From NCBI RefSeq assembly GCF_019263585.2, contig NZ_JADQDF010000001.1, forward strand, positions 4,598,501 to 4,662,500: a stretch of DNA of 64,000 bases. Reading direction: 5' to 3'. The notes under the pieces were generated by a model. The model had not been told where the DNA came from. It made no database searches and was given only the letters and a program-made list of their open reading frames with translations. This stretch comes from Pseudonocardia oceani (GTDB taxonomy: Bacteria > Actinomycetota > Actinomycetes > Mycobacteriales > Pseudonocardiaceae). This document shows positions 23,941 to 32,249 of this stretch, piece by piece (positions within the stretch are counted from its first letter, which is position 1; each line of letters starts with the position of its first letter). The position numbers and the translations under genes were made by a program.

Positions 23941-25155
23941 GTGTCGACCGAACTGCGCCGGGCGCGCAACGCGGTGGTGGTGGCGTTCGCCGTCAACGGG
24001 CTGGCGTTCGCGTCGTTCATCAGCCGCACGCCGGCCATCGCCGACGGCCTGGACCTCACGACCTCGCAGCTCGCGCTGATGCTGCTCTGCCTCTCCGCGG
24101 GGTCGGTCACCGGGCTGCCGCTCGCCGGGCCGCTGGTGGCGCGGCTGGGTCCGGCCCGGTCGGTGCTGGTCGCGGCGCTCACCGAGACCGTCGGCCTCGC
24201 GAGCCTCGCCACCGGCCTGGTCACCGGCACCGTGTGGCCCGCCGCGCTCGGCCTGGCCGTCACCGGTCTCGGCACGGGCGTGTGGGACGTCGCCATGAAC
24301 GTCGCCGGGGCCGAGGTCGAGCGGCGCCGCGGCCGCACCCTGATGCCGCGCCTGCACGCCGCGTTCAGCATCGGCACGGTCACCGGCGCGGGCCTGGGCG
24401 CGCTCACCGCCGCCACCGGGGTGCCGCTGGCCGCGCAGATCCTCGGGGTCGTGGTGCTCATCCCGGTCGTCATGACGGTCACCGTCCGTGGCTTCCTCCC
24501 CTCGACGCCCGTCGCCTCGCGCGCCGAGGGCGGCCCCGGTGTCCTGGCCGCCTGGCGCGAGCCGCGCACGCTGCTGATCGGCGTGCTGGTGCTGGGCTTC
24601 GCGTTCACCGAGGGCTCGGCCAACGACTGGATCGCCTATGCCCTCGTCGACGGCTACGGGTCGAGCGAGACCGTCGGCGCCATCGCGTTCGGCATGTTCG
24701 TCACCGCGATGACGATCGGGCGCACGTTCGGCGGTTCGCTGCTGGAGCGCTTCGGGCGGGTCGTCGTGCTGCGCGCCGCGGCCGGGCTCGCGCTGGCCGG
24801 GCTGCTGCTCGTGCTCGTCGGCGGGTCGGTGCCGGTGGCGCTGGCCGGCGCGCTGCTGTGGGGCCTGGGCGCGTCGCTGGGCTTCCCGATCGGCATGAGC
24901 GCCGCCGCCGACGACCCCGCGCACGCCGCGGCGCGCGTGTCCGTCGTCAGCTCGGTGGGGTACACCGCCTTCCTGGCGGGCCCGCCGCTGATCGGCCTGC
25001 TGGCCGAGGGGTCGGGCATCCTGCGCGCGCTGTTCGTCGTGCTCGGCGCCCTGCTGATCGGGCTGCTCGCCACCGGAGCCGCCCGCCCTGTCGCTACTGG
25101 AACGACACGAACACCGGCGGAACCGGCCCGACCCGCAGGGTCTCCGCAGGCGTGA
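23941..25155 (+). CDS. MFS transporter
   Basis: A 404-residue 12-helix major facilitator. FASFISRTPAIADGLDL near the N-terminus, GTGVWDVAMNVAGAEVERRRG and RLHAAFSIGTVTG in the first half, and FTEGSANDWIAYAL in the second are characteristic of the FucP/YbjJ-like branch often found with sugar regulators. The start is a GTG at 23941 behind GGGAGGGAG. Control by the divergent LacI regulator is likely. The 3' 62 bp overlap the convergent lipoprotein gene. Confidence 0.87.
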   Translation: MSTELRRARNAVVVAFAVNGLAFASFISRTPAIADGLDLTTSQLALMLLCLSAGSVTGLPLAGPLVARLGPARSVLVAALTETVGLASLATGLVTGTVWPAALGLAVTGLGTGVWDVAMNVAGAEVERRRGRTLMPRLHAAFSIGTVTGAGLGALTAATGVPLAAQILGVVVLIPVVMTVTVRGFLPSTPVASRAEGGPGVLAAWREPRTLLIGVLVLGFAFTEGSANDWIAYALVDGYGSSETVGAIAFGMFVTAMTIGRTFGGSLLERFGRVVVLRAAAGLALAGLLLVLVGGSVPVALAGALLWGLGASLGFPIGMSAAADDPAHAAARVSVVSSVGYTAFLAGPPLIGLLAEGSGILRALFVVLGALLIGLLATGAARPVATGTTRTPAEPARPAGSPQA

Positions 25156-26542
25156 ACATCGGCGTGTCCTCGTCGTAGAAGTTCTTCCAGCCCCACGCGA
25201 CGCCCGCGGGCTCGCCCTGGTGCAGGGCGGCCCAGGTCTCGAGCTTCTCGCCCGGGACGCCGAACCCGTCGGCGTGCAGGACGACGGCGAGCTCGTCGCG
25301 CGAGGTGTCCAGGCGCTCGCGCTCGCGGATCATCGTGAGCCGGAACTGGTGCACCATCAGCAGCTTCTGCGGCAGCGCGTTGTCGCGGGTGAGGTCGGCC
25401 AGCCAGGTCGCCACGGCGTTGACCTCGTCGACGCTCACCGTGCCGATCTGCTGCGACGGCCGCTGGCCGGGCTCGAGCCGCCACTCCGGGTCGAGCGCGA
25501 GCCCGACGTGCGGCTGTGCGAGGAGCTCGGCGTAGCGCTGGGCCTGGGTCAGGAAGTCGGCGCGGCCGGGCTGCAGGTCGAGGACGACGTACACGCCGGC
25601 CTCGCGCGCCGCGTCGACCCAGGGCCGCAGGAACTCCACGGTCGCCTCGGAGCTGAAGTCGCCGTCGGGGCCGGGCCCGCTGTCGGCGACGGTGCTGATC
25701 AGCTCGAACGCCGGCACGACGGGCACGTCGGACACCGGCCGGTACTCCGCGGCGAGCGCCTGCGCCCGCGCCACCGACTCCGCGACGCCCTGCTCGCCGA
25801 GCACGCCGAGCGCGGGGACGCCGGGGTGGCCGTAGAGCGCGACCATCCGCCGCCCCGGGAACAGCACCTGCCCGCCGCCGGGCAGCGTCGTGCCGGTCGC
25901 GGCGACGTCGAGCCGGGCCGACAGCTGCTCCGCCGTCCCGAACCCGCCGCCCAGGGCGACGACGTGCGCCGGGCGCGGGTCCAGCCCCGCCGGCGGCGCG
26001 ACGCGCGGGTCGGGATCGCCGACGGCCTCCACGCGCGCCCCCGACGCCCGCGCGGTGGCCGCGGCGGGCGAGGCGGCGTCGACGGTGAGGGCCAGGACGT
26101 CCCGGGCCGGCGGCGCGACGACCTGCGGGTCCTCCAGGACCTCGCGCCCCGCATCGGCCGCCCACTGCTGCGCGCCCGGCCCGACGGGCACCACGCCGGT
26201 GGCGCCGAGGCGGTCGAGCTCGGCGGACGGGTCGGGCGTGAGCAGCAGCGGCACGCCGAGCTCCGCGGCCCGCCCGGCGGCGTCGGCCTGCGCGCCGGGG
26301 TCGTCGGCGGCGGCGAGCACGGCCAGTGGCGCCGAGGTGAAGAGCGCGGCGCTGGTGGCCGTGGCGAGCGCGGCCGGGTCGGCGCCGTCGAGCACCGTCA
26401 CGGTCTCGGCGGGCGTGGCGACCTGCGTCGCCGGCAGCGGCGGGGCAGGGGTCGCGGCGCACGCCGCCAGCAGCAGCACCGCGAGCGCCGTCACCGCTCC
26501 GTGTCGTACCCGTTCACCCGTGCGCCCGCGCAGTGCCCTCAC
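25094..26542 (-). CDS. Large lipoprotein of unknown function
   Basis: A 482-residue protein with an N-terminal signal sequence and lipobox (VTALAVLLLAACAA; lipid-modified Cys about residue 28), so it is exported and membrane-anchored. The first third resembles cell-wall-binding-repeat-2 type sequence (TVLDGADPAALATATSAALF), and the last 200 residues are glycosidase-like in style (FELISTVADSG, VVLDLQPGRADFL, GLALDPEW, MVHQF) without a motif I can name. The GTG at 26540-26542 is the start. The C-terminus overlaps the MFS gene by 62 nt. Confidence 0.72.
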   Translation of the reverse strand: MRALRGRTGERVRHGAVTALAVLLLAACAATPAPPLPATQVATPAETVTVLDGADPAALATATSAALFTSAPLAVLAAADDPGAQADAAGRAAELGVPLLLTPDPSAELDRLGATGVVPVGPGAQQWAADAGREVLEDPQVVAPPARDVLALTVDAASPAAATARASGARVEAVGDPDPRVAPPAGLDPRPAHVVALGGGFGTAEQLSARLDVAATGTTLPGGGQVLFPGRRMVALYGHPGVPALGVLGEQGVAESVARAQALAAEYRPVSDVPVVPAFELISTVADSGPGPDGDFSSEATVEFLRPWVDAAREAGVYVVLDLQPGRADFLTQAQRYAELLAQPHVGLALDPEWRLEPGQRPSQQIGTVSVDEVNAVATWLADLTRDNALPQKLLMVHQFRLTMIRERERLDTSRDELAVVLHADGFGVPGEKLETWAALHQGEPAGVAWGWKNFYDEDTPMFTPAETLRVGPVPPVFVSFQ

Positions 26543-26600
26543 TCGACGTGACCCTAGGTGACGATCACGGCACGCGCCGATCGGCGGCTACCGTGACGGC

Positions 26601-26889
26601 GTGACCGGCCTGACGCTGGACGAGGAGCTGTTCCTGGTCTCGCGGAGGAGGCCTCGGGGCGCGACCGCAGCTCGGTCGGCATCGACGCGCCGCTGGCGGG
26701 CGCCGTGCTGATCGCGCTGGCCGTCGCCGCCGCGTCCTCGGGGTCGCCGTCCTGCGCTTCCCGGACGCCGGACCCGGGCCGCCCGGCCGCCCGGAAGCGG
26801 GCCGACGCGTTCACGGAGGAGGCCCGCTGGGCGACGATGTCGCCGGCGTCGTCGCCGCTACGCAGCGGGCCGCCTCGGGCTACTGGGTG
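26601..26889 (+). pseudogene. Degenerate GPP34-family gene remnant
   Basis: The 347-bp space between the lipoprotein and TRIC genes is not empty. A GTG at 26601 opens TGLTLDEELFLVS, which is the N-terminus of actinobacterial GPP34 (Golgi phosphoprotein 3-like) proteins. After a frameshift, GIDAPLAGAVLIALAVAA continues the GPP34 pattern, and a second shifted segment ends DVAGVVAATQRAASGYWVS before a TGA. Most of the middle is lost, so the gene is dead. Confidence 0.6.
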
Positions 26890-27498
26890 TCATGACGACC
26901 TGCCGTGCGGCAGCGGCGCGTTCCACCGCCGCCACAGCGCCAGCACCCGTAGCCCGGCCACGAGCACGGCGGCCACCAGCGCCACCGGCACCTGGGGGAG
27001 CGACAACGCGTTCCCGGCCACGACGACGGCCGCCCCCGCGGCCGCGGCGAGCGCGTAGATCTCGCGGCGCAGGACCGTCGGGATCTCGCCCCGCAGCAGG
27101 TCCCGCAGCACGCCGCCGCCGACGCCGGTGATAACCCCGACCAGCGCCGCCGTGATCGCCGGCGCCCCCGTCCTCAGCGCCACCGCGGTGCCGGTCGTGA
27201 CGAACAGCGCGAGCCCGAACGCGTCGGCGAGCTGCACCCCGCGCCGCAACCGCGCGACCGCCGGGTGCCACCGGAACACCAGCAGCGCCACGACCGCCGG
27301 CACCACGAGGTAGGGCCACTGCCGCAGCGTCGACGGCGGGGTGACGCCGAGCAGCACGTCGCGCACGACGCCCCCGCCCAGCGCGGTCACCGCGGCCAGC
27401 ACGACGACCCCGAACACGTCCAGCCGCGCGTGCACCGCGGCCAGCGCGCCGGAGGCGGCGAACACGGCGACGCCGAGGAGGTCGAGGACGAGGAGCAC
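26890..27498 (-). CDS. Trimeric intracellular cation channel (TRIC)/UPF0126 family membrane protein
   Basis: A 202-residue protein built of two repeats of three helices. GGGVVRDVLLG and GGGVLRDLLRGEIP are the two conserved glycine-rich Arg/Asp loops that define this family. Prokaryotic members form trimeric K+/cation channels. The start is a GTG at 27496-27498. The stop TCA on this strand overlaps the end of the GPP34 remnant. Confidence 0.9.
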   Translation of the reverse strand: MLLVLDLLGVAVFAASGALAAVHARLDVFGVVVLAAVTALGGGVVRDVLLGVTPPSTLRQWPYLVVPAVVALLVFRWHPAVARLRRGVQLADAFGLALFVTTGTAVALRTGAPAITAALVGVITGVGGGVLRDLLRGEIPTVLRREIYALAAAAGAAVVVAGNALSLPQVPVALVAAVLVAGLRVLALWRRWNAPLPHGRSS

Positions 27499-27518
27499 GC
27501 CGCAAGCGTAGAGCGCCC

Positions 27519-28268
27519 TCAGACGTCCAGGGCCCCCGGCAGGACGCGGGCGGCCTCGGTGAGGCTCGGGCCGTACCAGGTCAGCAGGCGGCCGCTGACC
27601 AGCGCGGACGGGACGCCGGGGAACGCTTCCGGCCCGTCGTCGGCGGTGAAGAGGTAGGGCTCGTCGGGCAGCACGGCGAGGTCGTGCGGGGGCAGCGCGG
27701 CGGGGTCGAAGCGCGGGTAGCGCTCCGGGTCGTCGCCCAGGACGTTGTCGACGCCGAGCCGGGCGAGCAGCGCGCCGGTGAACGTGTCGGACCCCACCGC
27801 CATCCACGGCCTGCGCCAGATCGGCACCACCGCACGCCGCCGGCGCGCCGGTTCGGGGACCGCCGCCCACGCCGCCTCGGCCTCGTCGAGCCACGCCGGG
27901 CGGTCGAGGCGGCAGGCGGCGAGCATGCGCGCGAGCGAGCCGAAGGCGTCGTCGAGGGTGCGGATGTCGGTGACGTACACGGGCACGCCGGCGGCGCGCA
28001 GCGCGTCGAGGTCGGGGACGCGGTTCTCCTCCTGGTTGGCCACCACGAGGTCCGGGCGCAGCGCGACGATCGCCTCGACGTCGGGGTTCTTGGTGCCGCG
28101 GATGCGCGGGACGTCGAGATCGGCGGGGTGCGTGCACCAGTCCGTCGCGCCCACGAGGAGGCCCGGTGCCGACGCCGCGACCGCCTCCGTGAGCGACGGC
28201 ACGATCGACACCACGCGCTTGACGGTGTCCGGTATGTCCACGTCTGTCCCGAGATCGTCCAGAGCCAC
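27519..28268 (-). CDS. Helical-backbone metal receptor (BtuF/FepB-like) lacking a signal peptide
   Basis: A 249-residue protein with the cobalamin/siderophore binding-protein fold: RVVSIVPSLTEAV near the N-terminus, GATDWCTHP, GTKNPDVEAIVALRPDLVVAN and a long connecting helix (LDDAFGSLARML). Relatives such as BtuF are secreted; here the frame begins ALDDLGTDVDIP, directly on the first strand, with no hydrophobic leader, and the upstream in-frame region gives none. It may be cytoplasmic, an MbnH/CbiK-like or corrinoid-binding accessory, or the true start may be missed. It diverges from the Rieske ferredoxin gene. Confidence 0.75.
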   Translation of the reverse strand: MALDDLGTDVDIPDTVKRVVSIVPSLTEAVAASAPGLLVGATDWCTHPADLDVPRIRGTKNPDVEAIVALRPDLVVANQEENRVPDLDALRAAGVPVYVTDIRTLDDAFGSLARMLAACRLDRPAWLDEAEAAWAAVPEPARRRRAVVPIWRRPWMAVGSDTFTGALLARLGVDNVLGDDPERYPRFDPAALPPHDLAVLPDEPYLFTADDGPEAFPGVPSALVSGRLLTWYGPSLTEAARVLPGALDV

Positions 28269-28402
28269 GGGGCCGACCCTAGGTGGCCGCTCGTGACGAG
28301 CGCGTTTCCGGTGCTCCGGGCCTCTTGACAGCGCCCCGGGCAGAAGTCACCGTCTGTTGCGTCAGGTGCTCACCGTTCCGTCCTGCGCTTCCGGAGCCCC
28401 CC

Positions 28403-28732
28403 ATGATCCACGTCTGCGCCCTCGCCGACCTGCCCCGAGGCGGAGCCCGCCGCCTGCCGCTCACACCGCCGGTCTCGGTGTTCCACACCACCGACGGCGA
28501 GTTCTACGCGATCGACGACACGTGCACCCATCAGGACGCCTCGCTCGCCGACGGCTGGCTGGAGGGCTGCGAGGTCGAGTGCCCGCTGCACGCGGCGATA
28601 TTCGACCTGCGCACCGGCGAGCCCGACGGCCTCGTCGCACGGCGCCCCGTGCGCACGCACCAGGTCGTGGTCGACGCCGACGACGTCTACGTCCTCGTGG
28701 CCTCCGAGACCACGCTCGAAGCCGCGTCGTGA
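28403..28732 (+). CDS. Rieske-type [2Fe-2S] ferredoxin
   Basis: A 109-residue Rieske ferredoxin. CTHQDASLADG (Cys 41, His 43) and CPLHAAIFD (Cys 60, His 63) are the two cluster loops. Small stand-alone Rieske ferredoxins feed electrons to ring-hydroxylating-type oxygenases; here the obvious partner is the Rieske oxygenase at 32246 in the same operon. The ATG at 28403 is preceded by CGGAGCCCC. The GTGA overlap with the next gene shows coupling. Confidence 0.9.
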   Translation: MIHVCALADLPRGGARRLPLTPPVSVFHTTDGEFYAIDDTCTHQDASLADGWLEGCEVECPLHAAIFDLRTGEPDGLVARRPVRTHQVVVDADDVYVLVASETTLEAAS

Positions 28733-31113
28733 GCCCCCGCGTCGTCGTCATCGGGGCCGGCGTCGTGGGTGCGGCGGTGGCCGACGAGCTCACCGCCCGC
28801 GGCTGGACCGACGTCACCGTCCTCGACCGCGGCGAGCTCCCGCTGCCGGGCGGCTCGTCGTCGCACGCGCCGGGGCTGGTGTTCCAGACGAACCCGTCGA
28901 AGACGATGGCGGGCTTCGCCCGCTACACCGTCGAGAAGATGACGGAGCTCGGCGCGTTCACCGCGGTCGGCGGCCTGGAGGTCGCGACCACCCCGGAGCG
29001 GCTGCTCGACCTGCGCCGCCGCCACGGCCTGGCGCAGAGCTGGGGCATCGACTCCCGCCTGGTCGACGCCGACGAGTGCGCCGCGCTGCACCCCCTGCTG
29101 CCCGCCGGCAACGTGCTCGGCGGCTTCCACACCCCCACCGACGGCCTGGCGAACGCGCCCGGCGCCGTCGCCGCGCAGCTCGCCCGGGCCGTCGACCGCG
29201 GCGCCCGCGTGCTCGGCGGGCACCGCGTGCTGGAGATCCTCACCGAGCGCGGCCGCGTCACGGGCGTGCGCGTGGAGACGGCCTCCGGCACCGGCGGGCG
29301 CGCACACCGCGACGTCCCGGCCGACCGCGTCGTCTCGTGCACCGGGTTCTGGGGCCCGCAGACCGGCGCGCTGGTCGACCTGGCGATCCCGCTGCTGCCC
29401 ATGGCGCACCAGTACGTCACGACCACGCCGCTGCCCGAGCTCGCCGGCGCCACCCGCGAGGCGAGCGCGGTGATCCTGCGCCACCAGGACCGCGACCTCT
29501 ACTTCCGCGAGCACGCCGAGCGCATCGGCATCGGCTCCTACGCCCACCGCCCGATGCCCGTCGACCTCGACGACCTGCCGGTCGAGGACATGCCGTCGAA
29601 GCTCGCGTTCACCGAGGAGGACTTCGCCGCCTCCTGGGACGACGCCCGCGCGCTGCTGCCCGCGCTCACCGGCATCGAGACCGGCTTCAACGGCATCTTC
29701 TCCTTCACCGCCGACGGCGCGCCGCTGATCGGCGAGCACCCGTCCGTCGCGGGGTTCTGGGTGGCGGAGGCCGTGTGGGTCACGCACTCGTGCGGCGTCG
29801 CGCAGGCTGTGGCGCGCTGGCTCGTCGAGGGCGAGCCGGGCGTCGACCTGCACGAGGCCGACCTCGCCCGCTTCGAGGAGCCCCAGCTCGCCCCCGACTA
29901 CGTGCGGACGCGCAGCACGCAGGCCTTCGTCGAGGTCTACGACATCCTGCACCCGCTCGAGCCGCCGGTGCAGCCGCGCCCGCTGCGCGTCAGCCCGTTC
30001 CACGCCCGCCAGGTCGAGCTGGGCGCGGTGTTCACCGAGGGCGCCGGCTGGGAGCGCCCGCTGTGGTTCGAGGCCAACGCCGGCCTCCCGGAGGTCGGGC
30101 GCATCCCGCGCCGCGGGGAGTGGGCGTCGCGGTTCTGGTCGCCGATCGCCGGGGCGGAGGCCCTGGTCACGCGCGACCGCGTCGCGATGTACGACATGAC
30201 CCCGCTCAAGCGCCTCGAGGTGAGCGGCCCCGGCGCGCTCGACCTCCTCGACGGCCTCACCACCAACGACCTGCGCAAGAACCCGGGTGCGGTCACCTAC
30301 ACGCTCCTGCTCGACGGCAACGGCGGCGTCCGCAGCGACCTCACGGTGGCGCGGCTGGGCGAGCAGCGGTTCCAGGTCGGCGCGAACTCGAACATCGACC
30401 TCGACGTGCTCCAGCGCGCCGCGGGCGACGACGTCCACATCCGCGACATCACCGGCGGCACCTGCTGCATCGGGCTGTGGGGCCCGCGGGCGCGTGACGT
30501 GCTGTCCTCGCTCACCCGTGACGACGTTTCGCACACCGGCTTCGGCTTCTTCCGCGCGCGGAGGATCCACGTCGGCGAGGTGCCGGTGACGGCGCTGCGC
30601 CTGTCCTACGTCGGCGAGCTGGGCTGGGAGCTGTACTGCAGCGCCGAGCTGGGCCTGCGGCTGTGGGACCTGCTGTGGGAGGCCGGCGAGCGCCACGGCG
30701 TCATCGCGGCCGGGCGCAGCGCGTTCAACTCGCTGCGGCTGGAGAAGGGCTACCGCTCCGCGGGCACCGACATGACCACCGAGCACGACCCGTACGAGGC
30801 CGGCGTCGGGTTCGCCGTCAGGCCCGCCGCGGACGTCACGCCGGCGCGCCGGCTCGTCCCGCTGCTGCTCGACGACCCCGCGTACGTCGTGATGGGCAAG
30901 GAGCCGGTGTTCCACGCGGGCGCCTGCGCCGGGTACGTCACGAGCGCCGCGTACGGCTACACGATCGACGCCTCCATCGCCTACGCCTGGCTGCCCGCCG
31001 CGGCCGCCGTCGCGGGCACGCCGGTGCAGATCGAGTACTTCGGCGAGCGCCTCCCGGCGGTGGTGGCCGCCGAGCCCCTGTTCGACCCCGAGATGAAGCG
31101 GATCCGCGCGTGA
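28729..31113 (+). CDS. Dimethylglycine dehydrogenase-like FAD/GcvT protein
   Basis: A 794-residue two-part protein. Residues 1-420 form a D-amino-acid-oxidase-type FAD domain (VVVIGAGVVGAAVADEL; SSSHAPGLVFQ near residue 48 has the histidine that carries covalent FAD in dimethylglycine dehydrogenases). Residues 430-794 form a GcvT/aminomethyltransferase-like domain (ALDLLDGLTTNDLRKNPG; SYVGELGWELY; EKGYRSAGTDMTTEHDPYEAG), which binds tetrahydrofolate. It would oxidatively demethylate dimethylglycine (or sarcosine) and pass the one-carbon unit to THF. Position between the Rieske ferredoxin and sarcosine oxidase supports the first. Confidence 0.87.
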   Translation: MSPRVVVIGAGVVGAAVADELTARGWTDVTVLDRGELPLPGGSSSHAPGLVFQTNPSKTMAGFARYTVEKMTELGAFTAVGGLEVATTPERLLDLRRRHGLAQSWGIDSRLVDADECAALHPLLPAGNVLGGFHTPTDGLANAPGAVAAQLARAVDRGARVLGGHRVLEILTERGRVTGVRVETASGTGGRAHRDVPADRVVSCTGFWGPQTGALVDLAIPLLPMAHQYVTTTPLPELAGATREASAVILRHQDRDLYFREHAERIGIGSYAHRPMPVDLDDLPVEDMPSKLAFTEEDFAASWDDARALLPALTGIETGFNGIFSFTADGAPLIGEHPSVAGFWVAEAVWVTHSCGVAQAVARWLVEGEPGVDLHEADLARFEEPQLAPDYVRTRSTQAFVEVYDILHPLEPPVQPRPLRVSPFHARQVELGAVFTEGAGWERPLWFEANAGLPEVGRIPRRGEWASRFWSPIAGAEALVTRDRVAMYDMTPLKRLEVSGPGALDLLDGLTTNDLRKNPGAVTYTLLLDGNGGVRSDLTVARLGEQRFQVGANSNIDLDVLQRAAGDDVHIRDITGGTCCIGLWGPRARDVLSSLTRDDVSHTGFGFFRARRIHVGEVPVTALRLSYVGELGWELYCSAELGLRLWDLLWEAGERHGVIAAGRSAFNSLRLEKGYRSAGTDMTTEHDPYEAGVGFAVRPAADVTPARRLVPLLLDDPAYVVMGKEPVFHAGACAGYVTSAAYGYTIDASIAYAWLPAAAAVAGTPVQIEYFGERLPAVVAAEPLFDPEMKRIRA

Positions 31114-32249
31114 GCACTCCCCATGACGTGATCGTGGTCGGCCTGGGCGGCATGGGCTCGGCCACGGCCCGCCACCTCGCCGGTCGCGGCGTGCGGGTGC
31201 TCGGGCTCGAGCGGTTCACCCCGGCGCACGACCGCGGTTCCAGCCACGGCGGCTCGCGCGTGATCCGCCAGTCCTACTTCGAGGACCCGGCCTACGTCCC
31301 GCTGCTGCTGCGCGCCTACGAGCTGTGGACCGACGCCGAGAAGGCTCTGTCGTCGATCGGGGCGGACACCGACCTCCTGACGCTCACGGGTGGGCTCTAC
31401 CTCGGCCCCGAGCAGAGCACGACGTTCGCGGGCAGCCTGCGCGCGGCGCAGGAGTGGGGGCTGCCCCACGAGGTGCTCGACGCCGACGCCGTCCGCGCGC
31501 GCTTCCCGACGATCACCCCGGCCGAGGGTGAGGTGGCCGTCTACGAGGAGCGCGCCGGTTTCGTCCGCCCCGAGGCGACGGTCCGCGCGCACCTCGACCT
31601 CGCCGCCCGCGACGGCGCCGACCTGCGGTTCGGCCAGCAGGTCCTTGACGTCACCGAGACCGCCGACGGCGTGGTCGTCCGCACCGCCGAGGGCACCTTC
31701 ACGGCGGGGCACGTCGTCGTCAGCCCGGGCGCGTGGGCGCCGTCGCTGCTGGCCGACCTCGGGCTGCCGCTGCGCGTCGAGCGGCAGGTGCAGTACTGGT
31801 TCGCGCCCCCGGGCGGGGTCGAGCCGTTCGTCGGGCACCCCGTGTACGTGGCCGAACAGGCCGGCGGGGCGCAGATCTACGGCTTCCCGTCGATGGACGG
31901 CCCCGACGGCGGCGTGAAGGTCGCGTTCTTCCGCCGCGGGCGTGACACCGACCCGGACGCGCTCGACCGGGTCGTCACCGGGGCGGAGGTCGAGGAGATG
32001 CGCACGCGCGTCGCCGACACCCTGCCCGGGCTGGCGGGAGCGCTGGTCAAGGCCGTGCCGTGCATGTACACGACCACGCCCGACGAGCACTTCGTCATCC
32101 GGCGCCGCGACAAGGTGACGATCGCCTGCGGGTTCTCCGGACACGGCTTCAAGTTCGTGCCGGTGATCGGGGAGATCTGCGCCGACCTCGCGACGACCGG
32201 CACCACCGCCCACCCCATCGGCCTGTTCGACCCGGAGCGCTTCGGATGA
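31110..32249 (+). CDS. Monomeric sarcosine oxidase / N-methyl amino acid oxidase
   Basis: A 379-residue MSOX-family flavoenzyme. VGLGGMGSATARHLAGRG is the FAD loop, and RGSSHGGSRVIRQSY and AVPCMYTTTPDEHFVI are family-specific; the cysteine in the latter is the covalent FAD attachment site of monomeric sarcosine oxidase. GFSGHGFKFVP closes the flavin site. It would convert sarcosine, O2 and water to glycine, formaldehyde and H2O2. The GTG at 31110 overlaps the previous stop. In this operon it is the last oxidation of glycine betaine. Confidence 0.88.
   Translation: MSTPHDVIVVGLGGMGSATARHLAGRGVRVLGLERFTPAHDRGSSHGGSRVIRQSYFEDPAYVPLLLRAYELWTDAEKALSSIGADTDLLTLTGGLYLGPEQSTTFAGSLRAAQEWGLPHEVLDADAVRARFPTITPAEGEVAVYEERAGFVRPEATVRAHLDLAARDGADLRFGQQVLDVTETADGVVVRTAEGTFTAGHVVVSPGAWAPSLLADLGLPLRVERQVQYWFAPPGGVEPFVGHPVYVAEQAGGAQIYGFPSMDGPDGGVKVAFFRRGRDTDPDALDRVVTGAEVEEMRTRVADTLPGLAGALVKAVPCMYTTTPDEHFVIRRRDKVTIACGFSGHGFKFVPVIGEICADLATTGTTAHPIGLFDPERFG

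Noticed and set aside
28325..28353. TTGACA promoter upstream of the Rieske ferredoxin
   Set aside because: The -35 hexamer is perfect, but no acceptable -10 is found at 16-19 bp spacing.
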